NCBI GenBank assembly: GCA_020736575.1
Contig: JAGPYM010000084.1
Coordinates: 18,826-82,825 of the forward strand
Origin: Thelonectria olida
Taxonomy: Eukaryota; Ascomycota; Sordariomycetes; Hypocreales; Nectriaceae
Direction of reading: 5' to 3'
DNA length: 64,000 nucleotides
The position numbers were made by a program, and so were the translations under genes. This document shows, in pieces, positions 46,546 to 56,900 of the stretch. Position 1 is the first letter of the stretch, and every line of letters starts with the position of its first letter. A model generated the notes under the pieces. The model searched no databases, was not told where the DNA came from, and was given only the letters and a program-made list of their open reading frames with translations.

Positions 46546-48080
46546 CCCGCCCCCACCGTGCGGCCGGGTAGGGCAGCACCAGGGGTGGGGGCTGAGCTGG
46601 ATGGGCCAGTTCGATGGGACGGCCGGGGAACGTGGGTGTTGGGGAAGGCCGGAGGATGTAATTGGGGTTGTGGGACTGGTCTACATAGTCTGCTCGGTGA
46701 GAGGGAAGACGAGGTCTGGAGGAAAGGGGGGGTTCGGGATATCGGCACTAGGTCGCGTCGCGGTCGGCCACCGCACTGCACCGCTTGCGCACTTGACTGA
46801 ACCTGGAATCCTTTGCCCGGAATCCTGGGAAACGGGCGGTTGGTGGGCGAAGAGGAAGGTTAGTCAGTGACCAGGGGTGGAGACGCGGGCGGGAACGGGC
46901 ACCACACATAACCTATTGCAGCGCCTTTTAGTCCTACAGTCCAGGGTCTGCAGAAATGCGCCCAGCCACCGGCCCCTTGAAATAAACGGTTGAAGACCAC
47001 AATTTGCGCCAAGGACACAAAGCGACTAATGCCATGAGGTGCCATCTTGACCGCCTTTGGGCAAGATTGGTGTGACGGGCGTCAATGAAGCTGGCTAGGG
47101 ATGGACCACTCTGGGTGAGCAAAGGGCTCCGCAGAGGTTTCCTAGTTTGTGGTTAACGAGCATGTTAGTCCCCCTGTTAGACGCCTTTATACTTCGCCTC
47201 AGTCCACTTGTAGTTTTCAAGTTCCATTAGCGTCCTTCTAAAAGCAGGCTGTCTGTTGGGAGGAGAAAATCCACATCCACTAGCATCAAAGGTCGGTGAT
47301 GGCAGATTACATTATTTCTCAGCCACGGCGGAGCATGAGAGACGCTAAGAGGATGGTCCTGTTCGACGGCCACCGTTCAACGTAGTTTATAGATTTGACA
47401 GCTGAAAATGGACAGACATCATCACAACAGCTGGGAAAAGCCCAATTGATTAATTGAATAGATGTTAGAATCATGGGGGAAGCAGATAATCGCAGTGAGA
47501 AGGCGATCCTACAGACGAAGACCTTCACTATGTGATACCATAAATTGATTGATTGATCTGAACCGCATTGATGAGGTGTTGGTTTTGGCCGCACGCGTGT
47601 GCAGCAAGGTGTAGTTCAAGTACCCTTGACACTTGCAAATAGTGGGGCCAGACGCCGTCTTGAGAAACCAACGCAGAAGGCCCCTGGATAGTTCAGTCAG
47701 AAAGGCAGCCACCAGTCTGTTGGAGAGCAGCCTGATCCCGCCACAACCGGTGGGTAGCGGACTCGCTCTCCCGCAATGAAGGATGTATCCAAAGCAATAG
47801 AATTCTCAGGTTCAAAGAATACTCTGGCAGGTTTTTATACACATCACGTTTGATGGCATGCAACGGCGCTATTACGACATTTCAACATGCGTAGAAAAGA
47901 GGAAGACTTCAACGGCCACGTGAGGGGTTGTGACCTGCGACCTAGCTCGGATTTCAATCTAAGTAAATCAAGTTTAGGATTTCAACTTGATTGCTGGATA
48001 TAAAATTGATAAACCCACGTTATCTCGTGCCTCTGAAATCCTTGCAGGGAGATGCCTAACCCCCATCCATGCATCCTGTA

Positions 48081-49915
48081 CTAAGATATTTCCTTCTTCG
48101 ACCTTCTTTTACCCGCCACTCTGCCATCCACTTGTTCGTCGTTTGGGCTCCACTCATCTGGATGAAAGTCTGGATTTCCGTAGTGCGCTCGATTCCATAC
48201 ACTATTCTTGAAAGTGGTGGTAGTCACCTGGGATGTCGGCTCGGGGAGACTGTTCTTGCTCTCTTCGTACTCGAGTTGTAGCGCACTGAAGCGTATGTGA
48301 TAGCCGGGCGTAGTGCGAAGCGGTGACATGAGAGATGTTTGAGGGCCAAGACCAGAAGTTGCAACCGTCGTGGTGTTGGGTCCAACAGCTGAACTTGCAG
48401 ACATCGGGGTCGGAGGCGTATGGGCCGGGGATGCGTTGAAGCCTGGGATCGTGGCTAGAGCGGCAAAGTCAACCGTTGAGAACTGGCCGAGGTTTGTCCG
48501 TGTGCGGTGAACCTCAGCATTGTGGGAGAAGCCGCTGACACGATTAACCTGCACCGAGACTGGGGCAGCAAGAACAGGAACCGGGGACGCAGGCGGAGCC
48601 CGGTAGAGGATATCGTAGTGGCCGGGGTGGTAAAGCAGGTAGATGATTGGACCGATATTCGCGAGATCCTGACCGTTGGCCTCCTCGGGGAAGCGATACT
48701 GGTTGACCTGACTGCCAGGGCTGCGGTCAAGGTAGGCGATCTCGAGAACAAAGTTGACAGGCTTGAGCAGAACGTTGACCAGTACAACAATGCCAAGGTA
48801 CTCAATCTCGCGGTCGACAAGCTCGATCGACTGACTGCAGTAGCCCTGAATGCCGCCAACGTCAGTAAGGAATGGCTCATAGGCCGCAGCATTGCCCTTG
48901 AGGTACGTAGCAGCGAGCAGGCGGAGGTAGTAAATGATGCCACCAGTGACACCGTGGTCGTTCCACCGCTCTTGAACCACCATGTGTGCCAGAGGTGGAT
49001 CGTTCATGTTCTGGGCAACCTCGCGCAGGAGCCCGATCATTTCGTCGGCCCAGTCTTCAAAGTACATGTAGCCACCAACAGTCGAGAGCATCTGGTTCAT
49101 GCCGAAGAGTCGAACGACCTCACCTTCGACCTTGGCCTGATCGCCTGACTCGATGAGCTTCTCGAAGTAGCTGAATCCAATTGCTGAGGGTGAGGTGAGA
49201 CCGTAAGCCGCTGAACATGCGGAGGCGGGAGGAATGCGCGCTTGTTGAGCACGCGAAGATGCCTTGGACCACAGTACAGGAAACTGGAAAAATTGACTTA
49301 CCTCGCCATCCACAGTTGCCATCGCCCCGAATGAGTCGATAGTGGGAGTAAGTCTGGGGGAGGGCCTATGAGGTAACGAATGTCAGTTCGTAGCCATGAA
49401 GCCAAGAATCGAGGCAATGCGTACAATTGTCTTGTCCACGTAGACCGGGTCGGCTTTGGCATACTCGTGAGTAATGGCATCGCTCGATGTCCTGTTTCCT
49501 ACCAAGAGACCCTGAGAAACTGGAGGTCAGGAGTGAGTTCCGCGGAGCCCTCGCGTAACGCTTCAGAATCGTGACGTGCCTCGAGAACAGGCTGGTAATC
49601 TTTGGCAGCGGCCTGCTGGGCGGCCATGTCTATTTGGCCTTGATCCTCCACTTTGGGAGCGACTATGATGTGAGGGTATGTCTGCTGCTGTGCCAGATGC
49701 GGCGTTTGTTGTTGGTGCCGATGTGAGAGCTGCTGGTGCTGCTGAGGGCGATTGTCTCGGGTTGCGATGGCGGGCGGCGGGGAAGAAGTCGAGGCCGAAG
49801 CTGCACTAATACAGCTATATCCAACTTTTACGAGCAACCCATTACCCTTAAAAGTAGGCCACCTCACATCGTGTGCCGAGCAATCACGTCGTGGGAAGCA
49901 TGCGAGGCACTGCAA
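48081..49915 (-). CDS. Otubain-type deubiquitinase (peptidase family C65)
   Basis: Exons from the 3' end are 48081-49183, 49302-49365, 49425-49511 and 49580 upward. The catalytic Asp and Cys appear only after splicing, in RLIRGDGNCGWRA (49302-49365 exon), followed by IGFSYFEKL. The catalytic His is in YHPGHYDILYR. Family segments THEYAKADPVYVDKTI and NDHGVTGGIIYYLRLLAATYL are also clear. Otubains cleave ubiquitin chains in the cytosol and nucleus. The N-terminus is Gln/His-rich (HQQLSHRHQQQ), as in other fungal members. The upstream intron 49512-49579 uses a GC donor (gcacgt), since no GT donor keeps frame. The true start is uncertain: the open frame reaches 49915, MAAQQ at 49627 is the nearest internal Met, and an additional intron near 49800-49840 is possible. 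It is the only clear gene in this part of the window. Confidence 0.88.
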
Positions 49916-51310
49916 TTAGATGACAAGGGAATGGGGCCATTAGGGCTAGCCTCGGCGGTCGATGTTACAGTACTGTGTTCCTGTCTACTTCCCAACAATT
50001 GTGCAACGGAACGATGAAATCTGTAGGAGTCACAAATTCTATCCGCCCGGATGCGGCGATACGAATAGTGGAGTGCTGGCTAAACGCATTGGTTAGTTTG
50101 CAGCGATCTTCTCCTGGGATGTCTCGTCGTTTAATTCTGTGCGCAAACGGTTCTACGATGCCTTATTTAAGGCATGCTGCAGCATCTTGCCTCGCAACGA
50201 GTGTGAAATGTCTTACAACACACATGAAGATCGGTATCGATGCGGCGAAAGGAAACAGAGTGCCAGGTTAGGTGAAAGGGTTAGCGATAACAAGTGTCAT
50301 CTTGGTTGGTCGAGAGGGAATGTCCTCTGCGTCTGAATAATTGTCGAGGCGGCCAGGCAAACGAAACGCACTTCAGCTCGTTCGATTGTCAGCCCCGGTA
50401 TTGTCCAAAGGAAAATGTCCGGATTTTCCAGTGCTGAATCCGCATCGCGGACTACCTAGTTGTCGGCCAACGCAGGACAGTCAACAAGATCGGGGCTTAA
50501 CTTCAGACCAAGATTTCTCATCAGTTCCTTCACAACGGGCTTCAGTCAGTAGATAGAGTCATTTGAAAGCAACCCTCACTGGAAACAACTAGGTGTGGAA
50601 ATACATCATCCCTGTCAATGCCACTCGTCATGCATTCACAATGAGAGCCAAAGAGAGTATACGTAAGTATATTCAAGAGTAGCTTTCGTCCCCGCTCTCC
50701 TCACGGAAAGCCGCCTGCAGATGGGTTGAGTCAATTGTCCACCGTGGTCCGGGGGGTGCAGTCATGTGGTCCTCGTCACGGTGGTGGGAGTTGTTGGTCC
50801 TGCAAATGGGAGAGTGTGCGACCTCGTGCAGTAGCGATGATCTGAGTCACAGAGAAGGGCCAACCAAAGCTGGATAGGTGCAGCCTTGAGAACCCCCCTG
50901 AGGTTCGCCTATCACCTGCCATTAGACCTCCATCCTCCTCCCACTCCACAGCTTCCTGGCCAACCTTCTCGCAACAAAACTGGTCGAGACTGACGCAAAA
51001 AAGATATTCATTGGCAAGTTGGAGATGATTTACGACTTCTGGATATCGATGCAAAGGACGACGTTACCACCCGATGTTCTTTTCACCGATCCTCGTGTGA
51101 CGGCTGCCTTGGGGGAACTGGGGCAACACGTTATGAATCAAGATTCTAGGATATCAAGGCTTGGCGGTGTTCAATTGACGAGGCCCATGGCGGCTCTAAG
51201 AAAAAGATCGGTACCGATCGTAAAACTGGCCGGCTTATTGGTGAACTTGGCGGCAAGGATAAGTTGGCGCCTAGGTACTATTCGCTAGCGATTTAACTAA
51301 AATCGCCCAT
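49916..51310. other. Promoter side of the otubain gene, no other gene recognised
   Basis: Short frames (for example 50776-51054 minus and 51019-51288 plus) have no family features. Composition turns AT-rich after about 51300. Confidence 0.55.
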
Positions 51311-52801
51311 ACAAATCGGTGCGCATGGCCTAGGCTTTAGAGTAATATTGCTTAGAGTTGGGCCGGGTTGTTAATTGGTCTAAATTTTATAACCCTAGAT
51401 TTAGGTTTAACTAGGGTTAACTTGGGTTTAGGGTTATATAGAAAAGGGGTTTATTATTAAGAGGGAATCTACAACTGCATTTACTACTTTACCTATTAAA
51501 AAAAACTTAAAAAATTAGGTTAAATTAAAGCTATAAACTATAGATAATATTATATAACTTAATAAAAAGCACTAGATACTTATTTATTAATAATATAAAA
51601 TAGCAGTTCGGCCTAGTGCTAATATTAAGTTGTATTTCTAGTATAAATATTAACTAATAGGATAAATACTAAAAAACATTAAAAACTATTTTAATATTAT
51701 AAACTTAGCTAATTTAAAACTTACTTAACTACCTAATAATAGTAGTATAGCAATTAAACTGCTAAATATACTATATAAATATAGCTATTTTAAATACAAG
51801 TATCTTATAATAGTATAAAATAATATTACCTATTACTAGAGAGAGGCAGGTTATAATACTATAAAGAAATAGTAAACTAAAGTTCAATTATAAACTTAAA
51901 TGTGTAAAAAGTATATATAGTACTAGATTATTTAAAACTATAATAATATTAATAATATAGCAGATATTACTAGTATTATAAGAGCTAGTACTATAAAAAA
52001 GATTATTATTAACAGCCAGGCCGAGTTTAAAGTAGAAGATATTATATAGCTCTAGAAGGGCGACTTAAAAGAGGATATTAACTGGGATTTAATATAGGTA
52101 AAAAGGTTAGGTTAGGTAAGGCATTTTAACTTATAGGATTTACTTAATATTTTTAAAATAGTTAAGTAAATAAGGGCAAAGGCAGTAAAAATAGAGCAAG
52201 CCTAATAAGAAGATAAGCAAGTAGTTTGCAAATATTTACTACTACTGCAGCTTAAGTAGAGCTTTAACTATAAGGTAGACTACTACTACTAGCAACTTAA
52301 TAGTATACTAATAGAGATATTTTAATAGCTCGCTAGTATAATAGTAACTAATCTAAATAGAATATTATATAAATATAAAAGTAAAAAGGTATTAATAAGC
52401 AAGTATTAGTCTATTAGTTACTAGTATTTAAGCTTTTACTAGCAAGCATTTTATATTAAATATAAAAAGGCATTTAAGTAGTAGGCTATTTGCTTTACTA
52501 ATAAGCAGTAGAGCTTACTATATAATATAATTAATAAGCTTAAGGGGAATAGATTTTCTAATAGCTATAATAGTAGGTTTTATAGTAGTAGAGATTAGGA
52601 GGCCGAGAGTAATAATAATAATAATAATAACCTAATAAATAATAAGGGCGTGGCCGGCCTATAATATAGAGCGCTTAACCAGGCTATTTTTCAATTTATT
52701 ATTATTTTAATTAAAGCTTATATTAGTAGTAATATATATATAAACCTACTATTATATTTTTATATAGTATTAGGCATCCAACTATAGCCACTTGGCTATA
52801 T
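51311..52801 (+). pseudogene. RIP-decayed block containing a relic of a large fungal repeat-associated protein (left part)
   Basis: The block is AT-rich with many TAG and TAA codons. In the plus frame used at 52671 (ALNQAIFQFIIILIKA, then FYIVLGIQ) the stops fall where CAG, CAA or TGG would be expected, the RIP signature. The residue pattern resembles the C-terminal region of large fungal proteins carrying an N-terminal DUF3505/OrsD-like domain (their FLAVLGI segment). A Gypsy element interrupts the frame at 52802. Identity rests on recognition of short segments. Confidence 0.45.
52797..52801. repeat. Target-site duplication, left copy (TATAT)
   Basis: Five bases directly before the left LTR, repeated at 61026-61030 directly after the right LTR. 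Confidence 0.9.
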
Positions 52802-53189
52802 TGTAACGATCTGGTCAATTCCCAACGGATAAGACTAGAGGGTTCTAGGTTTATGTTGGCAGAGAGATCAGGGCGTTAAGGTCTGAGCAATGTAGTGGGT
52901 TGTTACGTCTGGTAATGTGCTCAAAGTAGATGAGTGTAACCAAGTTGTATTGAAAGCTGAAGTAGCTGTATCTATCTAGTGTGCTAAATGAATGTGTTTA
53001 TATACTAAGGGTGTTTTCCTTGGATCACGGTTGAGATCGTGAGCCTTCCCTTGGATCACGATTGAGAGGGTGATCCAGTTGTTTGGATCACGCTCTGGAA
53101 GGTGATCCTCCGATGATTGGGTGGTAAAAGTGGGGCAAGTTGGGGCTGATTTCTGGCACGTGATGGGGTGTTCGTTACGGACCGTGACA
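52802..53189 (-). repeat. LTR (3' LTR of the element)
   Basis: 388 bp with TG...CA ends, reading as identical to 60638-61025. It contains three 24 bp palindromic units (53022-53108) and a TATA box (rc of tttatata). Confidence 0.95.
53022..53108. promoter_or_regulatory. Three 24 bp palindromic units in the LTR upstream region
   Basis: Units begin at 53022, 53053 and 53085 (spacing 31-32 bp). Each has the form ggatcacg-N8-9-gtgatcc, with the first unit's right arm degenerate. They are repeated at 60858-60944 in the other LTR. They lie upstream of the TATA box in the element's direction, where enhancer sites would be expected. Confidence 0.75.
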
Positions 53190-53193
53190 CGAT

Positions 53194-53204
53194 GTCTCCC
53201 CTCC
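53194..53204 (-). other. Polypurine tract
   Basis: On the minus strand the sequence ggaggggagac lies four bases before the 3' LTR, as expected for the plus-strand primer of reverse transcription. Confidence 0.75.
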
Positions 53205-53309
53205 GTTGGTCTTGTCCTCAAGGCCATATTCGTGACCTCGCATAATCGCCAGTGGTTAGTCAACTTAAACCTCCATTTTTCCTTTTCCTTGTGCCGTCAT
53301 GCTGACACA

Positions 53310-53986
53310 ATGTCAGGCCGCGTGACCAAATCCAAAGCGAAAAAGACATCCGAACGTGATTCTTTGGTTCGTTTTCTTGAGCAGAATTCTCGTCCAGCCG
53401 ACATGCCTTGCACTTATTGCTTCAAGCACAAACCCCAATTGGTGTGCGAGATGGACGACACGGGTCGAACGGACAAGTGCAAGCAGTGTGTTCGGCGGGG
53501 TCGAACATGCGATGGTGTCAACGTGGCTTCTTCTTGTGTGTTTTTTCCTGGTGTTTTTGTTGTTTTCCCTGCTAACTCTCCTGTGCAGTGAACAGACTCG
53601 TTGAGCAGCAGAAAAAACTGGAGTTGGAAGAGGAAGAGGCTGGGGACAAGATTTTAGTCCTTCATACTCAGCTTGCGGAGCTGCAATCGTCTTTGGCCCA
53701 GGCCGTGAGTCGTTTGGCTCGTATCCGCAAGATCAAGAAGAGGGTGAAGGAGAAGGGTTCCGAGTTGTTTGAGCGGGGGATGCAAGAGTTGGACAAGGAG
53801 GAGGGCATTCTCCCGGCGTTAGAGTCTCACGAGAACTGGGTGGTGGGCGACCTTCGGTCGTTAGGCGTTCCCAACGAGGTGGACTGGTCTTCTCTAGGTC
53901 TCGGGGAGGACTTTAACGGGCTTGGTCCTTTGCTTGATCCTGGCGTTGCTGGTGAAAGTTCTTCAGCAGGCGCTGCGCATGGTTGA
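53310..53986 (+). CDS. Antisense accessory gene of the retrotransposon: zinc-cluster plus coiled-coil protein, two exons, 207 aa
   Basis: Exon 1 is 53310-53535 and exon 2 is 53589-53986, with a 53 bp intron (gtgtgt...gtgcag) whose removal joins VNVASS to LNRLVEQQ in frame. Residues 34-67 hold six cysteines spaced CX2CX8CX10CX2CX6C, close to but not identical with the Zn2Cys6 spacing, with a basic N-terminus (KSKAKK) before it and RRGR inside it. Residues ~76-145 are a strong coiled coil rich in Leu, Glu, Gln and Lys. The tail is acidic, with no other domain. It is transcribed opposite to gag-pol; its 3' end overlaps the pol 3' end by 74 bp (53913-53986), and its ATG is 121 bp from the LTR edge. 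The architecture suggests a dimeric DNA-binding protein, possibly acting on the LTR palindromes; that function is inference. I recall similar repetitive hypothetical proteins in fungal genomes, but no named family. Confidence 0.8.
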
Positions 53987-56900
53987 GATGTTCCGGTGGT
54001 TCCCATGTATTTTCCTTTTGGTCGTAGCCTTTCCATTTGACGAGGTACTTGATTTGTCCGTCTTCCTTCGTGATGTCGAGGATTCGTTCTGCTTCGTACT
54101 CGTCAAGGTCTTCGACTTCGGTTTCTGTGTCGTCGTTCGTTCTGACCATGATTGTCCCTTCTGTTGACTCGAGTAAGGAAATGTGAAAGATTGGATGGAG
54201 CTTGACCTTCGGTGGTAAGTCCAGTTTGTAGTTGTTTTCCGAGATTTTTTCCAAAATTTTGTAGGGTCCAATGTATTTGTAGTCGAGTTTTTTGTTTGGT
54301 CTTTTCGTGTTGATGTTTCTTGTGGCGAGGAGCACCATGTCTCCCTCCGAGAAGGTTGGTCCCTTCAACCTTTTCTGGTCGTAGTATTTTTTGTGCATTT
54401 TCTGAACAAAAGAAAGTTCTGTGCGCATTTCTTCATGCAAGTTCTTGAGTTGATCTGACGCAAGGATAGCTGCCGGTGCAAGTGGTCCGTTCCTTGAATC
54501 TCTGTAGGCGTCGGGGGTGAATCCAAAGTTCGCGTAGCTCGGTGTGATCTTGGTACTTTCGTTGGTTGCTGTGTTGTATGCCAGTTGTGCCGTTGGCAAC
54601 TTCTCAACCCAATCGTTCTGGATATGGTTGATGTAGCAACGAAGGTAGGTCTCCAAGACTTGATTCATTCGTTCGGTCTGTCCATCGACTTGCGGTCTCC
54701 AAGCGGTGGTCAACTTGTGGTTCAGTCCGATCCTTGCCATGAGGCATTGCCAAAAGTTCGAGAAAAAGGGTGGTCCTCTATCCGAGATGATCGTATTAGG
54801 TAGTCCGTGTGTGCTGACAATATTTCGTAAAAAGATGTAGGAAAATTCTTCTGCGTCGGTTGCTTCTTGATATGGAATGAAATAAGAAAATTTTGTGAGT
54901 CTGTCGACAATGACTAGAATGCTGTCGTAGGCCGTGCTCGTAGCAGGGTCTAACGATAGGGGTAATTTCGTAATGAAGTCCATAGTGATTGAGTCCCATG
55001 GTCGTTCCGCGACCGGTATGGGTTGTAGTTCTCCGTATGGCTTGTGTCGTCTTGCCTTCGTCTTACCGCAGATGAGGCACTGTTTGATGATTTTCTTGAC
55101 TGTTTCTTTGACTCTAGGAAATGAAAATGTCGTCTTGACTCGTTCGAGGGTTTTGTTGATTCCTTGGTGTCCGTGGAGCGGGTGTTCATGGATTTCCCGT
55201 ACGAGGTCCTCTCGTAGGTGTTCCGGTACTTGTTGTTTATCTGTTTTTTCGTCGCTCGGTAACTGTTCGTTGTATTCCAGGATTTGTTTGAGTAGTGGAT
55301 TTCCCTGTTCCACTGTGTGTGTTGCTGCGAGGGTGTTGCTGACAGGGGTTCTTCCTATCATCCTCGGGGTGAGGCCTTCGTTCTTCAGGCACTGATCGCA
55401 GTGGAGGTAGTTGTTTGGTCCAGCTCCTTCCCACCAGAAATTCTCGTTGAAGAAGTTCCAGAATTGTAGGTCGTCCCATTTCTTGTGGTGCTTGATGGTT
55501 TGATGACAGTGTTCGATGAATTCGTTTCGTATTTTCCGGGGTAGGTAGATTGTTCCTTGATAGGTGATCATTCCTAACACCGAGTTGACCCAGTCTGCTC
55601 GTCCGATGATGAGTTGTCTGAGCTCGTCTCTGGTGATTGATTGTCGGATGCTTTCCTTCCATTGTTCTGTCAAACATTCAGGGATGCGTTGAGCGGTGGT
55701 GGCTGCGATGTATTTTTGTTTGAGGTGTCCTTCGGGCGTGAAAGCCAGTAGTTGTTCTTTCGTCTTGACCTTGCCTGTGTCGAAGTCAGGTCGTCGGCTG
55801 ATGGCGTCGGCTCTGCCATTCTCCGATCCTTTCTTGTGCTTGATGATGTAGTCAAATTCTGATAGGTATTCGGCGTATCTGAGTTGTCGTCCGCTGAGTT
55901 GTTGCGTGGTAGCGAAGTGGGAGATGTTCTTGTGGTCTGTGTAGACCGTGACCTGGTGGTGGCTTCCTAGTAGATATTGTCGAAACTCCTTGAAAGCTTG
56001 GACTATCGCGAGAAATTCTTTGTCGTAGATGGGGTAGTTGAGTTCTGCTCCGTGCAACTTGTGGGAGTAGAATGCAATTGGGTGCAACTTTCCATCGTCG
56101 TCGCGTTGTCCGATCTGGGCTCCTAGGGCGAAGTCTGAGGAGTCCGTTTCTAGTTCGATAGGTCGTGTAGGGTCAAACATCTTGAGTACTGGTTCGCTAA
56201 GGATGAGATCCTTGATTTTGTCGAAGGCTTCCTGGATGTTGGGTTTCCAGATGAATGGTCGGTCCTTCTTTGTTAACTCAGTGAGGGGTGCGGCTAGTTT
56301 CCCAAAATCTTTGAGGAACTTGCGGTAGTAGTTTGCGAATCCTAGGAAGGCTTGTACTTCCTTGACTGACTCTGGTTTCTTCCAGTCTTTGACTGCTGAA
56401 AGTTTCTTTGGGTCCATTCGTATCTCGTTGTGGGAGATAATGTGTCCCAGAAATTCCACTTCCGATGCGTGGAAATGACTTTTCTCCGGTTCAACTAGCA
56501 GTTTGGCGTCTTCGAGAGCTTGCAGTACCTTGTGGACGTGTTCCGTGTGTTCTTCTTCCGTCCTGGAGAAGATGAGGATATCGTCGAGGTAGCATACCAC
56601 GAATACGTCTAGGTATTCTCGTAACACGTTGTTAATCATTCGTTGGAATGTTGCTGGTGCATTGGTGAGACCAAAAGGCATAACAAGATATTCGTATAGC
56701 CCGAATTTCGTTCTGAAAGCGGTTTTCCATTCGTGTCCTTCTTTGATGCGGATGAGGTTGTAGGCTCCCTTCAGATCTAACGCGGTGAAGTACTTCATCC
56801 CGTGGAGTCGGTCCTTCAGTTCGTTGATCAAAGGCAAGGGTGTTCTGTCCTTGATGGTAATGTCGTTGAGCCTTCGGTAATCCACAACAAGTCGGAGCTT

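Larger units (their letters stand above)
41602..48080. other. Gene-poor stretch of ordinary composition
   Basis: Only short open frames occur and none is a convincing gene. The best are listed separately (41813-42247, 42269-43021 and the relic at 46495). Long parts (43022-46490 and 46800-48080) show nothing recognisable on either strand. Confidence 0.55.

Noticed and set aside
51369..51473. Telomere-like and LTR-like stretch (degenerate tagggttt runs, TG...CA ends)
   Set aside because: The repeats are irregular and not tandem TTAGGG, and no second LTR copy, primer site or target duplication could be found.
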